DNA of 49,108 nt, from NCBI GenBank assembly GCA_008080685.1, contig VKGY01000018.1, positions 14,534 to 63,641 of the forward strand. Reading direction: 5' to 3'. Below the pieces are notes generated by a model. The model saw only the letters and a list, made by a program, of their open reading frames with translations. It had not been told where the DNA came from and ran no database searches. The stretch comes from Spirochaetota bacterium (GTDB lineage Bacteria; Spirochaetota; Spirochaetia; Treponematales; Rectinemataceae). The translations under genes were made by a program, and so were the position numbers. This document shows, piece by piece, positions 1 through 8,576 of the stretch; the first letter of the stretch is position 1; each line of letters opens with the position of its first letter.

Positions 1-1730
1 TGGCCCTGCCTGTTGAAAACTTGAAAGCGTTGTCGATGAGGTTCCTGAGAAGGGCTTCCAGGAGGATCGAGTCTCCCTCACAGGCCATGGAGGTCTTTAT
101 AGAGATCGAAACGACCCGGTCGGGATCCTTTTTGATGTATTCTGAGATTATCGCGTTGGACATGTGCCCCAGGTCCACCGCTTCCCGACGCAATTCCACG
201 TTGGAAATCTTGGAGAGTGCAACGAGATCGTTGATGAGTTCGGTCATCCTGTGTCCGGCCTTCCGGATTCTGGCGAGGTAGTGCTTGCCCGAATCGTCCA
301 GCACCTTGGAGTACTGCTCCTCCAAGAGTTCGGCGAATCCCTCCAAGGATCTCAAAGGACTTCTCAAGTCGTGGGACAGGGTGTTCACGAAGGTTTGGAG
401 TTCCAGGTTGGTTCGCTCCAGCTGGGCTGTCCTCTCGCCCACCCAGCCCTCAAGACTGTCGTTCATTTCCCTGAGCTGGCGCATAGTCCTGCCCTTTTCG
501 GTGATATCGGTCATGATTTCCCCGATGAGGGATACGCCACCGTCAAGGCTTATCTTGAACTTTTGGGTGGAGAGATGAATCTTCTCCCCTGACCTATTGA
601 GCCAGGTTTCCTCGTATTCCACATAGCCCTTTTCCAAGGCCGCCTTGTCCCAGAATCGGATGCTATTCGCCATCTCGGGATCGAAAAGCTCCTCGACCGA
701 TTTTCCGATCCATTCCTTGCCCTTGTCCCTGTCCTGGAGGGCCTTATTGGCGAAGAGGACTATTCCCTTTTCGTTCTTTATAATCACGTAGGAAGGCATC
801 CGATCCATAAAGGCAAGGAATTTCCTCTCCGCCGTTCTCAGGTTTTTCTCGGTTTCCAGCAAGTTTTTAAAATACCGGGTGGATCGGGCATGGATGGCCA
901 CGTATCCTGCCAGCACAAAGGTGAGGCTGCCGGCGATGAATACAAGCCCAGCGAACACGAAGATGATAATCCAGGGAGCGAAGACTTCCTTGCGCGAAAT
1001 GGTGGATACCAGGATCCAATCGGTGCCTTCCACCGGTTTGGCCAAACCCAAAGTCCAGCGGCCTAGGTAGTTTTTTGCGACGATGAGCCCTGATCGGCTC
1101 TGAACCGCGAGGGTTTCCACGGTGCTTCGATCGTCCAAGGACCAGGAGGTAGAAAGCGCCGCGTTGGGAAGGGCCTTGAGGTGTCCCAATACTTCAACCC
1201 TTCCATTGATTTTCCTCAGCAGGAGGGATTCAGCGGAATCCGAGGGCCCCGAGCGGCGACATCACCGGAGTCCTGGTGACCGCGGCGTACCGGAGAAATC
1301 GCTCGAGGGATGTGTCGTAGGCAACCGAATCATGGGTTGAGATGAGGAGGGAGGAATCAGGACCAAGGGCGAGAGTAGCTGAATAGGGGTAATTTTCCTT
1401 GAAGTTAGAGAAGGTGGCGATGAGTTCCTTCTTGGCCTCCTCATCCTTGTGGTCGATCAGGCGGCGGAAATCTTCGACAATGTATTCCATGGTGGCGATT
1501 GTCTTCGCCTCCGTGAGATAGCTTTTACGGAACTGCTGGATCTGCCGTACCTTCTGGGTTGCCACGCTGTCCAGAAAAGCCTTGGTGTCCTTCATTATTT
1601 TATTGAAATGCGTGATGGCGAAGATCGCCAGGGCGGCGAAAAGAAGGCTTATGATGCCTCCTAGGACAATTTTTCTCCTGCGGAAGTCAAAGGATGGATT
1701 GGTGATGTGGCTCTCTTTCCGTTGGGGCAT
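1..1730 (-). pseudogene. Membrane sensor histidine kinase, frame broken, 3' end outside window
   Basis: Two-component sensor kinase. The N-terminal part (1730 down to about 1245) has a membrane helix near residues 22-42 and the start of an extracellular sensor domain, then stops at a TGA at 1230. A second frame continues to the window edge with the rest of the sensor domain, a second membrane helix, a PAS domain, a HisKA H-box (SHDLRSPLRSLEGFAELL, near 330-380) and the N-box of the ATPase (NLIDNAFKF). The frames join near 1240-1252. Related sensor domains as I remember them carry roughly 50 more residues between TRTPVMSPL and SDSAESLLL, so an internal deletion is more likely than a single-base error. 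The cognate response regulator is not in the window. Confidence 0.85.
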
Positions 1731-1787
1731 CGCAATACGTCCTCGATCTTACCTTCTATTGGCTCAAAGAGGTAGGAATTTCAAAAA

Positions 1788-1815
1788 AGTATAGCACGCG
1801 TGCCGATGGATGCAA
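1788..1815 (-). promoter_or_regulatory. Sigma70-type promoter for the histidine kinase gene
   Basis: On the minus strand TTGCAT (1815-1810) and TATACT (1793-1788) are separated by 16 bp, about 60 bp before the kinase start codon. This suggests the kinase is transcribed separately from tkt. Confidence 0.55.
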
Positions 1816-1821
1816 GGAGAA

Positions 1822-1849
1822 CCCGCGGGAAATGGCAATTTCCCGCGGG
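1822..1849 (-). terminator. Strong hairpin after tkt
   Basis: A perfect 12-bp inverted repeat (CCCGCGGGAAAT / ATTTCCCGCGGG) with a 4-nt loop lies 12 bp past the tkt stop codon. On the minus strand it is followed by TTCTCCTT, so it probably ends the tkt transcript, though the T-tract is imperfect. Confidence 0.7.
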
Positions 1850-1861
1850 CCGGATCAAATG

Positions 1862-3760
1862 TCAAAGCTTTTGTTCTATCATGGCTGCGAAAGCCTCGGC
1901 GGTGAAGCCGAGATGGGAGGCTACCTCGTCTCCGGGACCAGATTCTCCAAATCGGTCGATTGAAAGTATGTGGTCTCGGGGCGCGAGGGCTTCCCAGCCC
2001 ATGGCGATTCCCGCTTCAGCAACGAAGACCTTGGCAGGCGGGGATAAAACCACATCCCGCACCGGCTGGGGGGCTTTGAGGAAGGCTTCCCTGTCGGGCA
2101 CCGATACGACGGCGATCGCGAGGCCGGGGTGTTCCGCCGCCACCAGGTCTGCAGCCTTCATGGCAAGGCCAACCTCCGACCCTGAGGCTAGAAGGACAGC
2201 TTCCGGCGCCTTGGGGGGATTCCTGGCCACATAGGCTCCCAATCCCATGGTATAGGGCCATTCGGGATCATCCTTGGCGAAGACAGCCAGATTCTGCCGC
2301 GAGAGCACAAGGGCGGTCGGTCCGTCCAGGCGCTCCATGGCCATTCTCCAGGCCACGGCGGTTTCTTCCCCATCCGCGGGGCGGACCACCGCCAGGTTTG
2401 GAATGGCGCGCAAGGAGGCTATGGTTTCCACCGGCTGGTGGGTGGGTCCGTCCTCGCCGATGTAGACCGAGTCGTGGGTGAGGATATAGATGACCGGCAG
2501 TTTCATGAGGGCGGCGAGGCGGATGGCGGGGCGCAGGTAGTCGGCGAATACCAGGAAGGTGGCGGCGAAGGGCCGCAGGCCTCCGTGGAGGGCTAGGCCG
2601 TTGGCTATGGCGCCCATGGCATGCTCTCTCACGCCGAAGTGGATGTACCTGTCGCCTTGGTGGTCCCTGGTGAACACCAATGGTTTGCCTGAGGGATCGG
2701 CGGGAAGTTGGGTGACGTTTGGACCCGTGAGATCAGCGGAACCTCCCACCAGGTTGGGCCAGGCCTTGGCCACGGCGGCAAGGCTCTTGCCCGAGGCGCT
2801 GCGCGTAGCAAGCTTTTCCCCAACAGCGAAGGAGGGGAGGTTGGGCTCAGACACCGGACGGTTGAAATACCAGAAGCTCAGTTCCTCCGCCAAGGCGGGG
2901 TTGGTCTTGGCCCAAGCTTCATACTTCTTCTGCCATACCGCCTTGGCGGATTCAAGCTCCTTCTTCCTAGCCTCGAAATAGGCGTAAGCCTCGGGTGCCA
3001 CGTAGAAAGGCTTATCCACGGGGATGCCGAGAGCCAGCTTGGTTTTTACGCCTTCTTCCTCGCCCAAGGGAGCTCCATGGGCTCCCGCCGTCCCCTGTTT
3101 ATTTGGGGACCCCTTGCCTATGATGCTTTTCAGGATGATCAAGCTTGGGCGCGAGGCATCGGCCTTGGCCTTGGCGGTGAGGGCAGCCAAGTCTCCATAG
3201 TCGTACATGTCCCCGGAGAGAACCTGCCAGCCATAGGCTTTGTAGCGCGAGGCCACGTCTTCGGAAAAGGCGAGGTCCGTGGATCCGTCTATGGAAATCG
3301 AGTTGGAGTCGTAGTAGACGATGAGTTTGCCCAGGCCGAGGTGGCCGGCGAGGGAGGAGGCTTCGGAGGCGACGCCCTCCATGAGGCAGCCGTCCCCCGC
3401 GAGGACGTAGGTGTGGTGGTCGATTATCTCATGTCCCGGAACGTTGAACTTGTCCGCCAGCATCCTTTCAGCGATAGCCATTCCCACGGCCGCGGCAATG
3501 CCTTGTCCCAAGGGGCCCGAGGTGGTCTCCACTCCCGGGGTCACTCCGTATTCGGGGTGGCCCGGGCATTTGGAGCCGACTTGGCGGAAATTCTTTATAT
3601 CATCAAGGCTTAAGGGAAATCCCGCCATGTGGAGGATGGAGTAGAGGAAGGTCGAGCCGTGGCCGGCGGAAAGCACGAACCTGTCCCTGTCAATCCAATA
3701 GGGATCGGTGGGATCGTATTTCATCGCCAGGGCAATTTTTTCGAGGGATAGCGTATCCAT
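1862..3760 (-). CDS. tkt: Transketolase lacking the N-terminal SGHPG segment
   Basis: Transfers two-carbon ketol units between sugar phosphates in the non-oxidative pentose phosphate pathway, using thiamine diphosphate. Visible: GHG ([12 protein letters not shown]), PGHPEYG, the ThDP/metal motif GDGCLMEG...N, HGAPLG, and the catalytic Glu in GVREHAMG; the C-terminal domain is complete. I chose the ATG at 3760 ([12 protein letters not shown]) because AAAGGAGCG lies 9 bp upstream; a start 14 codons earlier has no such signal. The protein is 632 residues rather than about 660. SLEKIALA runs straight into [16 protein letters not shown], so about 34 residues present in E. coli TktA (around IRALSMDAVQKAKSGHPG) are absent, including a conserved active-site His. 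The deletion is in frame; activity is doubtful if it is real. Confidence 0.93.
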   Translation of the reverse strand: MDTLSLEKIALAMKYDPTDPYWIDRDRFVLSAGHGSTFLYSILHMAGFPLSLDDIKNFRQVGSKCPGHPEYGVTPGVETTSGPLGQGIAAAVGMAIAERMLADKFNVPGHEIIDHHTYVLAGDGCLMEGVASEASSLAGHLGLGKLIVYYDSNSISIDGSTDLAFSEDVASRYKAYGWQVLSGDMYDYGDLAALTAKAKADASRPSLIILKSIIGKGSPNKQGTAGAHGAPLGEEEGVKTKLALGIPVDKPFYVAPEAYAYFEARKKELESAKAVWQKKYEAWAKTNPALAEELSFWYFNRPVSEPNLPSFAVGEKLATRSASGKSLAAVAKAWPNLVGGSADLTGPNVTQLPADPSGKPLVFTRDHQGDRYIHFGVREHAMGAIANGLALHGGLRPFAATFLVFADYLRPAIRLAALMKLPVIYILTHDSVYIGEDGPTHQPVETIASLRAIPNLAVVRPADGEETAVAWRMAMERLDGPTALVLSRQNLAVFAKDDPEWPYTMGLGAYVARNPPKAPEAVLLASGSEVGLAMKAADLVAAEHPGLAIAVVSVPDREAFLKAPQPVRDVVLSPPAKVFVAEAGIAMGWEALAPRDHILSIDRFGESGPGDEVASHLGFTAEAFAAMIEQKL

Positions 3761-3831
3761 CTGAAGCGCTCCTTTGTGGTTGCTTAAGGTGATAAGATAC
3801 ACCTATTCGCGATGGATTTGTAGCCTGAGCT

Positions 3832-5643
3832 TCAGGTCGCGCGAGATCCGCCAGGCGCGAGCGACCTGGAGGTCGCGATCGCTTTTTCCTTCACGATGCG
3901 CGCCACAGATTCAGTCACGCCCGCGGTTTTGGCGATTTCGCCTATCTCAGCCAAGGCTAGGTCTTCCAGGGATCCGAAACCCACGATGAGCTTTTTTGCC
4001 CGCGCCTCGCCGATGCCGTCCACTGAGGTGAGGATCGAGAGCCTAAGGTCCTTTTCCCTCATTTTGCGGGATAGGCCGGTGGCGAAGCGATGAGTTTCAT
4101 CTCTGACGGCCACAAGGACCCTCAGGGCTGGCGAATCCTTGGGAAGCGCGATAGGGTCATCCCGGTCCGGAAGGTAGATTTCTTCGTTTTTCTTGGCTAA
4201 TCCCGCAAGGTCGCAATCCATGCCCAGGGCATCGAGTATCTCTTTTGCGGCCGAAACCTGGCCGGCCCCTCCGTCTATGAGGACCAGGTCGGGAAGCTCC
4301 GATTCCTCATTCACGAGCTTGGTGTACCGTCTCGCCACGGCCTCCCTGAGGGCGCCGAAGTCGTCCACGGCTCCCTTCAAACTTCTGATCTTAAAGTACC
4401 GGTAGTTTTTCTTGTCCGGCACCCCGTTCTTGAAACTGATCAAGGAGGCGATGGTGTGCTTGCCCGCCAAATGGGCGATATCGAATCCTTCGATTTTCAC
4501 GGGGAGGGCCCGCAAGCCCAGGGATTCTTTCAGGTCAATGAGGGCTACGCTGTCCCCCGCCTCTCTTCGCTTCTTGATCAGTTCTTCCTTCGCATTCTGG
4601 ACCGCGAGGTTCATCACCGCTTCGTGCCGTTCCTCCTTGGGGGAAAGGAGCTGGACCTTCGCGCCAAGGCGGCGCCTGAAGTAGTGCGTCAGGGATCGCA
4701 AGCCTGAGATTTTCTTGAGATACACGGTGGGCGGAGGATGGTGTGTCTTGTCGTAATAGTAGGCGCAGAAGGTCTGAACCGCTTCATCCTCTTCATCGTA
4801 CAAGGGAAAGATGAAGGAGTCCCGGCCCACCAGCTTCCCTTCCCTCATGGCCAGATAGTCCCTGGCGGCGGGGTCGAAATCCTGAACCTTGGAATTCCCG
4901 ACAAAACCTTCCACCGCCCGGATCGCGTCCCTCAATTTAGCCGCTTCCTCAAAGCGGAACGTCCCCGCCGCTTCCTCCATTTTGGTTTTCAGGTTCAGAA
5001 CCAAGGCCGCAGTTTCTCCGGAAAGGAGGGTGCGGATCTGGCCTACCCTCTCCAGATAGGCTTCCTTGCTGATCTTTCCGGCGCACGGCCCTGGGCAGCG
5101 GCCGATATGGTAGTACATGCAGGGAGTCTGCCGCTTTTTCATCACCGCGCAGCGGCGGAGGGGGAAGAGTTCCTTGATGAGTTCCAGGTATGTGTCAATC
5201 ATCTCAGCGCTGGGAAAGGGGCCGAAGTACTCGCTTCCATCGGCGATGATTCTTCTGGTGCGAAATACTCTGGGGTACTCTTCCTTGGTGATCCTGATGG
5301 AGGGATAGGTCCGGCCGTCCTTGAGGCTTATATTGTAACGCGGCTTGTGCTCCTTGATGAGATTGTTCTCCAGGATGAGGGCGTCGTATTCGCTTCCCGC
5401 CAGGGTCCACTCGATCTGGGCCACCTTGGATACCAAGTGGCGGGTCTTGGTGTCCTTTTTGCCGGAAAAATAGGAAGCTAGGCGGTTCTTGAGCACCTTG
5501 GCCTTACCGACATAGATGATATCGCCCTGGGCGTCCCGCATGATGTAGACGCCCGGCGCTCCGGGGGCTCGGCGGGCAAGGGCGCGAAATTTTCGGTTTT
5601 TTTCCCCAGGCCCTGTGGGGACCTCGTCATCCATATCTGCCAT
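3832..5643 (-). CDS. uvrC: Excinuclease ABC subunit C
   Basis: Makes both incisions in nucleotide excision repair together with UvrB. At 603 residues it has the normal family length. Domains in order: GIY-YIG nuclease (GVYIMRDAQGDIIYVGKAK, about residues 31-50), a Cys-rich stretch (CMYYHIGRCPGPCAG), the UVR motif (FRFEEAAKLRDAIRAVE), the RNase H-like nuclease domain (GFDIAHLAGKHTIAS, LVLIDGGAGQVSAA) and C-terminal helix-hairpin-helix repeats (LTSVDGIGEARAKKL). It is the first gene of a minus-strand run with tkt 71 bp downstream, and is divergent from pyk. The start could also be the ATG at 5634. Confidence 0.97.
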   Translation of the reverse strand: MADMDDEVPTGPGEKNRKFRALARRAPGAPGVYIMRDAQGDIIYVGKAKVLKNRLASYFSGKKDTKTRHLVSKVAQIEWTLAGSEYDALILENNLIKEHKPRYNISLKDGRTYPSIRITKEEYPRVFRTRRIIADGSEYFGPFPSAEMIDTYLELIKELFPLRRCAVMKKRQTPCMYYHIGRCPGPCAGKISKEAYLERVGQIRTLLSGETAALVLNLKTKMEEAAGTFRFEEAAKLRDAIRAVEGFVGNSKVQDFDPAARDYLAMREGKLVGRDSFIFPLYDEEDEAVQTFCAYYYDKTHHPPPTVYLKKISGLRSLTHYFRRRLGAKVQLLSPKEERHEAVMNLAVQNAKEELIKKRREAGDSVALIDLKESLGLRALPVKIEGFDIAHLAGKHTIASLISFKNGVPDKKNYRYFKIRSLKGAVDDFGALREAVARRYTKLVNEESELPDLVLIDGGAGQVSAAKEILDALGMDCDLAGLAKKNEEIYLPDRDDPIALPKDSPALRVLVAVRDETHRFATGLSRKMREKDLRLSILTSVDGIGEARAKKLIVGFGSLEDLALAEIGEIAKTAGVTESVARIVKEKAIATSRSLAPGGSRAT

Positions 5644-5714
5644 ACTCTATACTAATAGTACGGAAAGCGGGGCTTTTGGAAAAGTGTGTCCCGCCTCCGC
5701 CGCTGGAGGAAGGC

Positions 5715-7187
5715 ATGGAAAAAAAAAGAACTAAGATAGTCGCGACCCTAGGGCCGGTCTCGGGAAGACCCGAACTTATAGAAGCCCTGATCCGCGAGGG
5801 AGTGGACGTCTTCAGGCTGAATTTTTCCCACGCCGACCACGGTGTGGCGGATCGCCTTGTGCAGGCGGTTCGGGAAGCCAGGGAAAGGCTCAATACCCCC
5901 GTCGCGGTGATGGCTGATATAAAAGGACCTGCGCTCAGGCTTTATGGCTACGCAGAACCCATCCCCCTCTCCCAGGGTTGCAGTCTTACCATAGAAAGCC
6001 GGGACGCCGCGGGCATAGAATCCTTGGTTTCCGATTCGCCCTCCCGGGTCTTCACCAATCTTCCCGACATAGATAGGCTCTGCTCGCCAGGGCAAAGAAT
6101 CGTTCTCATGGACGGATATTTTTCCAGCCAGGTCGTGGAGGTAGGCAGGGATTTCGTGACGATCCGAATCGAAAACGAGGGAGCCTTGCGGCCCAAGGCC
6201 CACCTTACCATTCCCGGGGCCGACTATCCGATACCCTTCCTTTCGGACAAGGACATCGCCGATATCCTTTGGTCGGTGGGAAAGGACATCGAGTACATCG
6301 CCCTTTCCTTTGTCCGTTGCGCCACGGATATAGAAGAGGTGCGGCGATTGGTCCAGAGGGCAGCCGTTTCCTCAGGGAAAAAGCCTAATTTCAAGCTCAT
6401 CGCCAAGATCGAGTCCGCTCGTGGCTTGTCCAACGTTGACGAAATCATCAGGGAAGCGGACGGGATTATGGTGGCCCGGGGAGACATGGGCGTGGAAATG
6501 CCCATTGAGACAGTCCCCATCGCCCAGAAAAACATTATCCGAAAAGGCTATCTGGCGGCCAAGCCGGTGATCACCGCCACGCAGATGCTGGAATCCATGA
6601 TCGAGAATCCCATGCCTACCCGCGCGGAAGCCTCGGACGTGGCCAACGCCTGCTTCGATTCCACTTCCGCGGTCATGCTCTCCGGCGAAACCGCCATAGG
6701 AAAATACCCTGTACAGGTGGTGCGCACCATGCGTTCCATCATCGATGCGGTGGAAAAGGAATTCGACTACGACGATTTCCATCTTCTGGTCCCCCCTGAG
6801 GTCAAGACCGGCGACGTGCCCGCGATCCTTTCCTACTCGGCGGTATCCGTAGCCTATCTCTGCGGTGCCAAGGCGATAATCGTCCTCACCGAGACAGGCC
6901 AGGCGGCGCGGCTCATCTCTCGCCTTCGTCCCAGGATGCCCATCCTCGCCTTCCTCACGGATAAAAAGCTTTACAACCAAATGGCCATGAATTGGGGCGT
7001 CAGGCCGATGCTCCACTCAGGCAAGGGCGCGAGGCTCGACGAAGTGGTGGATGAAGCCTTGGGAATTTGCAAATCCTCGGGGATCCTTAAGCCGGGCGAC
7101 AAGACGGTGATCATCGCGGGCCTTCCCCTGGCTCAGCAGGGCAGCACCAATATGATACGGATAGAAACGCTTCGAAGCGATTCTTGA
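5715..7187 (+). CDS. pyk: Pyruvate kinase, divergent lineage
   Basis: Converts phosphoenolpyruvate and ADP to pyruvate and ATP in the last step of glycolysis. The ATG at 5715 (MEKKRTKIVATLGP) is preferred because GGAGG lies 5 bp upstream; an in-frame ATG at 5676 only adds a proline-rich leader. Recognisable: FRLNFSH, KIESARGLSNVDEI, the signature GIMVARGDMGVEMP, ATQMLESMIENPMPTRAEASDVANA, MLSGETA and a C-terminal domain. Several usually invariant positions differ: KGPALRL where most enzymes have KGPEIR, LMDGYF in place of the DDG element, and FDSTSAVML in place of DGTDAVML. About 490 residues. A TATACT box lies at 5648-5653 in the short gap to uvrC. Confidence 0.95.
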   Translation: MEKKRTKIVATLGPVSGRPELIEALIREGVDVFRLNFSHADHGVADRLVQAVREARERLNTPVAVMADIKGPALRLYGYAEPIPLSQGCSLTIESRDAAGIESLVSDSPSRVFTNLPDIDRLCSPGQRIVLMDGYFSSQVVEVGRDFVTIRIENEGALRPKAHLTIPGADYPIPFLSDKDIADILWSVGKDIEYIALSFVRCATDIEEVRRLVQRAAVSSGKKPNFKLIAKIESARGLSNVDEIIREADGIMVARGDMGVEMPIETVPIAQKNIIRKGYLAAKPVITATQMLESMIENPMPTRAEASDVANACFDSTSAVMLSGETAIGKYPVQVVRTMRSIIDAVEKEFDYDDFHLLVPPEVKTGDVPAILSYSAVSVAYLCGAKAIIVLTETGQAARLISRLRPRMPILAFLTDKKLYNQMAMNWGVRPMLHSGKGARLDEVVDEALGICKSSGILKPGDKTVIIAGLPLAQQGSTNMIRIETLRSDS

Positions 7188-7217
7188 CAGGGGATGGGGC
7201 TGGTGGAATGATGGGCT

Positions 7218-8363
7218 ATGGATGCCAAAACAGCCTTTGCCCTCCTTCTCGGCATGAATTTTCTCATTCTCCTTCTTCTGTTCTTCCATAGGAAAAACAA
7301 CACTGACCCTGCGGTCTCGCTGCACATCCGGGCGCAGGTTTTTATCACCCTCTCCATGGGGTTCATTCTCCTCAGGCTTTTCTCCAATCTATGGATCTTT
7401 CCATTTTTGAATTCTGTCTTTCTCCTTGTCAGCTCCTATTCCGAAGCCCTCGCCCTTCTCACCCTCGCTGACGCCATGACTCCACGAAGGAAGCTTCATT
7501 CCTCAGCCATGCTTGGCCTTTCCATTATTCTCTTCTCCCTTAGTTTTTTCATATTCGAGGCTCCCTTTGTGCGGGTTATAGTATTTTCCATCTGCAACAC
7601 AGCCCTTCTCTTCCAGCCCTCCATAGAAGTGCTCAAAGCCAAAGATCCGTCGCCGTTGCGTGTGCTTTTGGGAGTGCTCTTTATCGCCATGATGGCTGGT
7701 TTTGTAATCCGCATCGTGGATGCGATCCGCCTTGGGCCTGCCCTTGTACCTTTGGGGCCTACCTTCGGCGAAATCACGGTGATTGTCTCCCTCTCCACCT
7801 ATGTAATCCTGGGCGGTGTGGGCATCGTGCTCCTGGCAAAGGAGAAGACAGACCGCACTCTTATCCGGATGTACAAGTTCGACCGCTTCACCCAGGTGCT
7901 GAACCGTGATGGATTCATCGCCGATCTGGAAGAGCTGGTCGGAAAGGCAAGCTACCATAATTTCTCCTTCGCCATAGCCCTCTGTGATATCGATAAGTTG
8001 GACGAAATCAACAATGCCAGGGGGCACGAGGTTGGGAACGCCATTATCCAGCATGCGGCGAGGCGACTTCAGGCATCTTTGGGCGAGGGTGGTTTTGTCG
8101 GGCGCCTAGGGGGCGACGACTTTATGCTGTGCCAGCCTGTGGCCAACGAGACCGCGGTGCGAGTCTTGGCAAAAACCATAAGGGAAGCGGTTGAAACCGA
8201 ACGCCCCGAAGGGGTCGAGTACGCGATCAACCTTGGAGTCATTTGGTTTGAATACCCTTCGGGCAGGAAGCTGGAGTTTTCCCAGATCTATTCGTATTGC
8301 GCCACAGCCTTGAGCGCGGGGAGAAAACGCGGCGCTGGCAGCCTTGAAATTGTCGCGTATTGA
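7218..8363 (+). CDS. Membrane GGDEF-domain protein (putative diguanylate cyclase)
   Basis: About 210 N-terminal residues form roughly six or seven hydrophobic segments resembling a membrane sensor module. The GGDEF domain follows at about residue 215-375 (FDRFTQVLNRDGFIADL, ALCDIDKLDEIN, GRLGGDDFML). The signature reads GGDDF rather than GGDEF/GGEEF, and no RxxD inhibitory site lies at the expected position upstream. Cyclase activity is therefore plausible but not assured. The start follows an in-frame TGA at 7209; the ribosome site (GGTGG) is weak. It lies 30 bp after pyk in the same orientation, so the two may be cotranscribed. Confidence 0.85.
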   Translation: MDAKTAFALLLGMNFLILLLLFFHRKNNTDPAVSLHIRAQVFITLSMGFILLRLFSNLWIFPFLNSVFLLVSSYSEALALLTLADAMTPRRKLHSSAMLGLSIILFSLSFFIFEAPFVRVIVFSICNTALLFQPSIEVLKAKDPSPLRVLLGVLFIAMMAGFVIRIVDAIRLGPALVPLGPTFGEITVIVSLSTYVILGGVGIVLLAKEKTDRTLIRMYKFDRFTQVLNRDGFIADLEELVGKASYHNFSFAIALCDIDKLDEINNARGHEVGNAIIQHAARRLQASLGEGGFVGRLGGDDFMLCQPVANETAVRVLAKTIREAVETERPEGVEYAINLGVIWFEYPSGRKLEFSQIYSYCATALSAGRKRGAGSLEIVAY

Positions 8364-8365
8364 CC

Positions 8366-8576
8366 ATGGCTTCCAACTCCCGGTTTATCGCCAGCCTCGA
8401 TTACGTGGAATCGGGGGAGGAGGCGAAGGCCTCTGTAAGCCGCATTCGGGGAGACGGTGTCCCTCAGCTAGGGAATTCCCAGCGACCGCGTGGCCGAGCT
8501 CGGCGCGGGGTACCTCGAGCTTCACCAAAGGGAGGTGAAAATCTCTCCGGTTGCCTTGGGGCCTTTGTCTCCTTAG
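8366..8576 (+). pseudogene. yigZ/IMPACT-family remnant with most of the middle missing
   Basis: Two bases after the GGDEF gene an ATG opens MASNSRFIASLDYVE followed by SGEEAKASVSRIR, which resembles the N-terminus of YigZ/YvyE proteins (xSRFIxxL...EAKAF). In another frame, SDRVAELGAGYLELHQREV (8481-8537, stop at 8574-8576) resembles the C-terminal ferredoxin-like end of that family (compare VAEFSAKLADFSRGSLQLL of E. coli YigZ). Everything between, including the DATHNC and SDDGEPxGTAG motifs, is absent, roughly 120 codons. The frames join near 8450-8480. The tail overlaps the end of the opposing ygiQ-like gene. The assignment rests on two short matches made from memory. Confidence 0.55.

Noticed and set aside
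2708-3613. 301-codon frame opposite transketolase
   Set aside because: A clear transketolase occupies the other strand; the frame is a GC-driven shadow with no recognisable motifs.
3865-3890. Terminator hairpin GCGACC/GGTCGC near the uvrC end
   Set aside because: It lies inside the last uvrC codons and has no T-tract.
4738-5481. 247-codon frame opposite uvrC
   Set aside because: Antisense of conserved UvrC motifs, with no family resemblance of its own.
6372-7016. 214-codon frame opposite pyk
   Set aside because: Antisense of pyruvate kinase signature regions.
8464-8560. Frameshift in the ygiQ-like gene tail
   Set aside because: The conserved part of YgiQ is complete; the Arg/Pro-rich tail probably reflects overlap with the yigZ remnant rather than a lesion in ygiQ.
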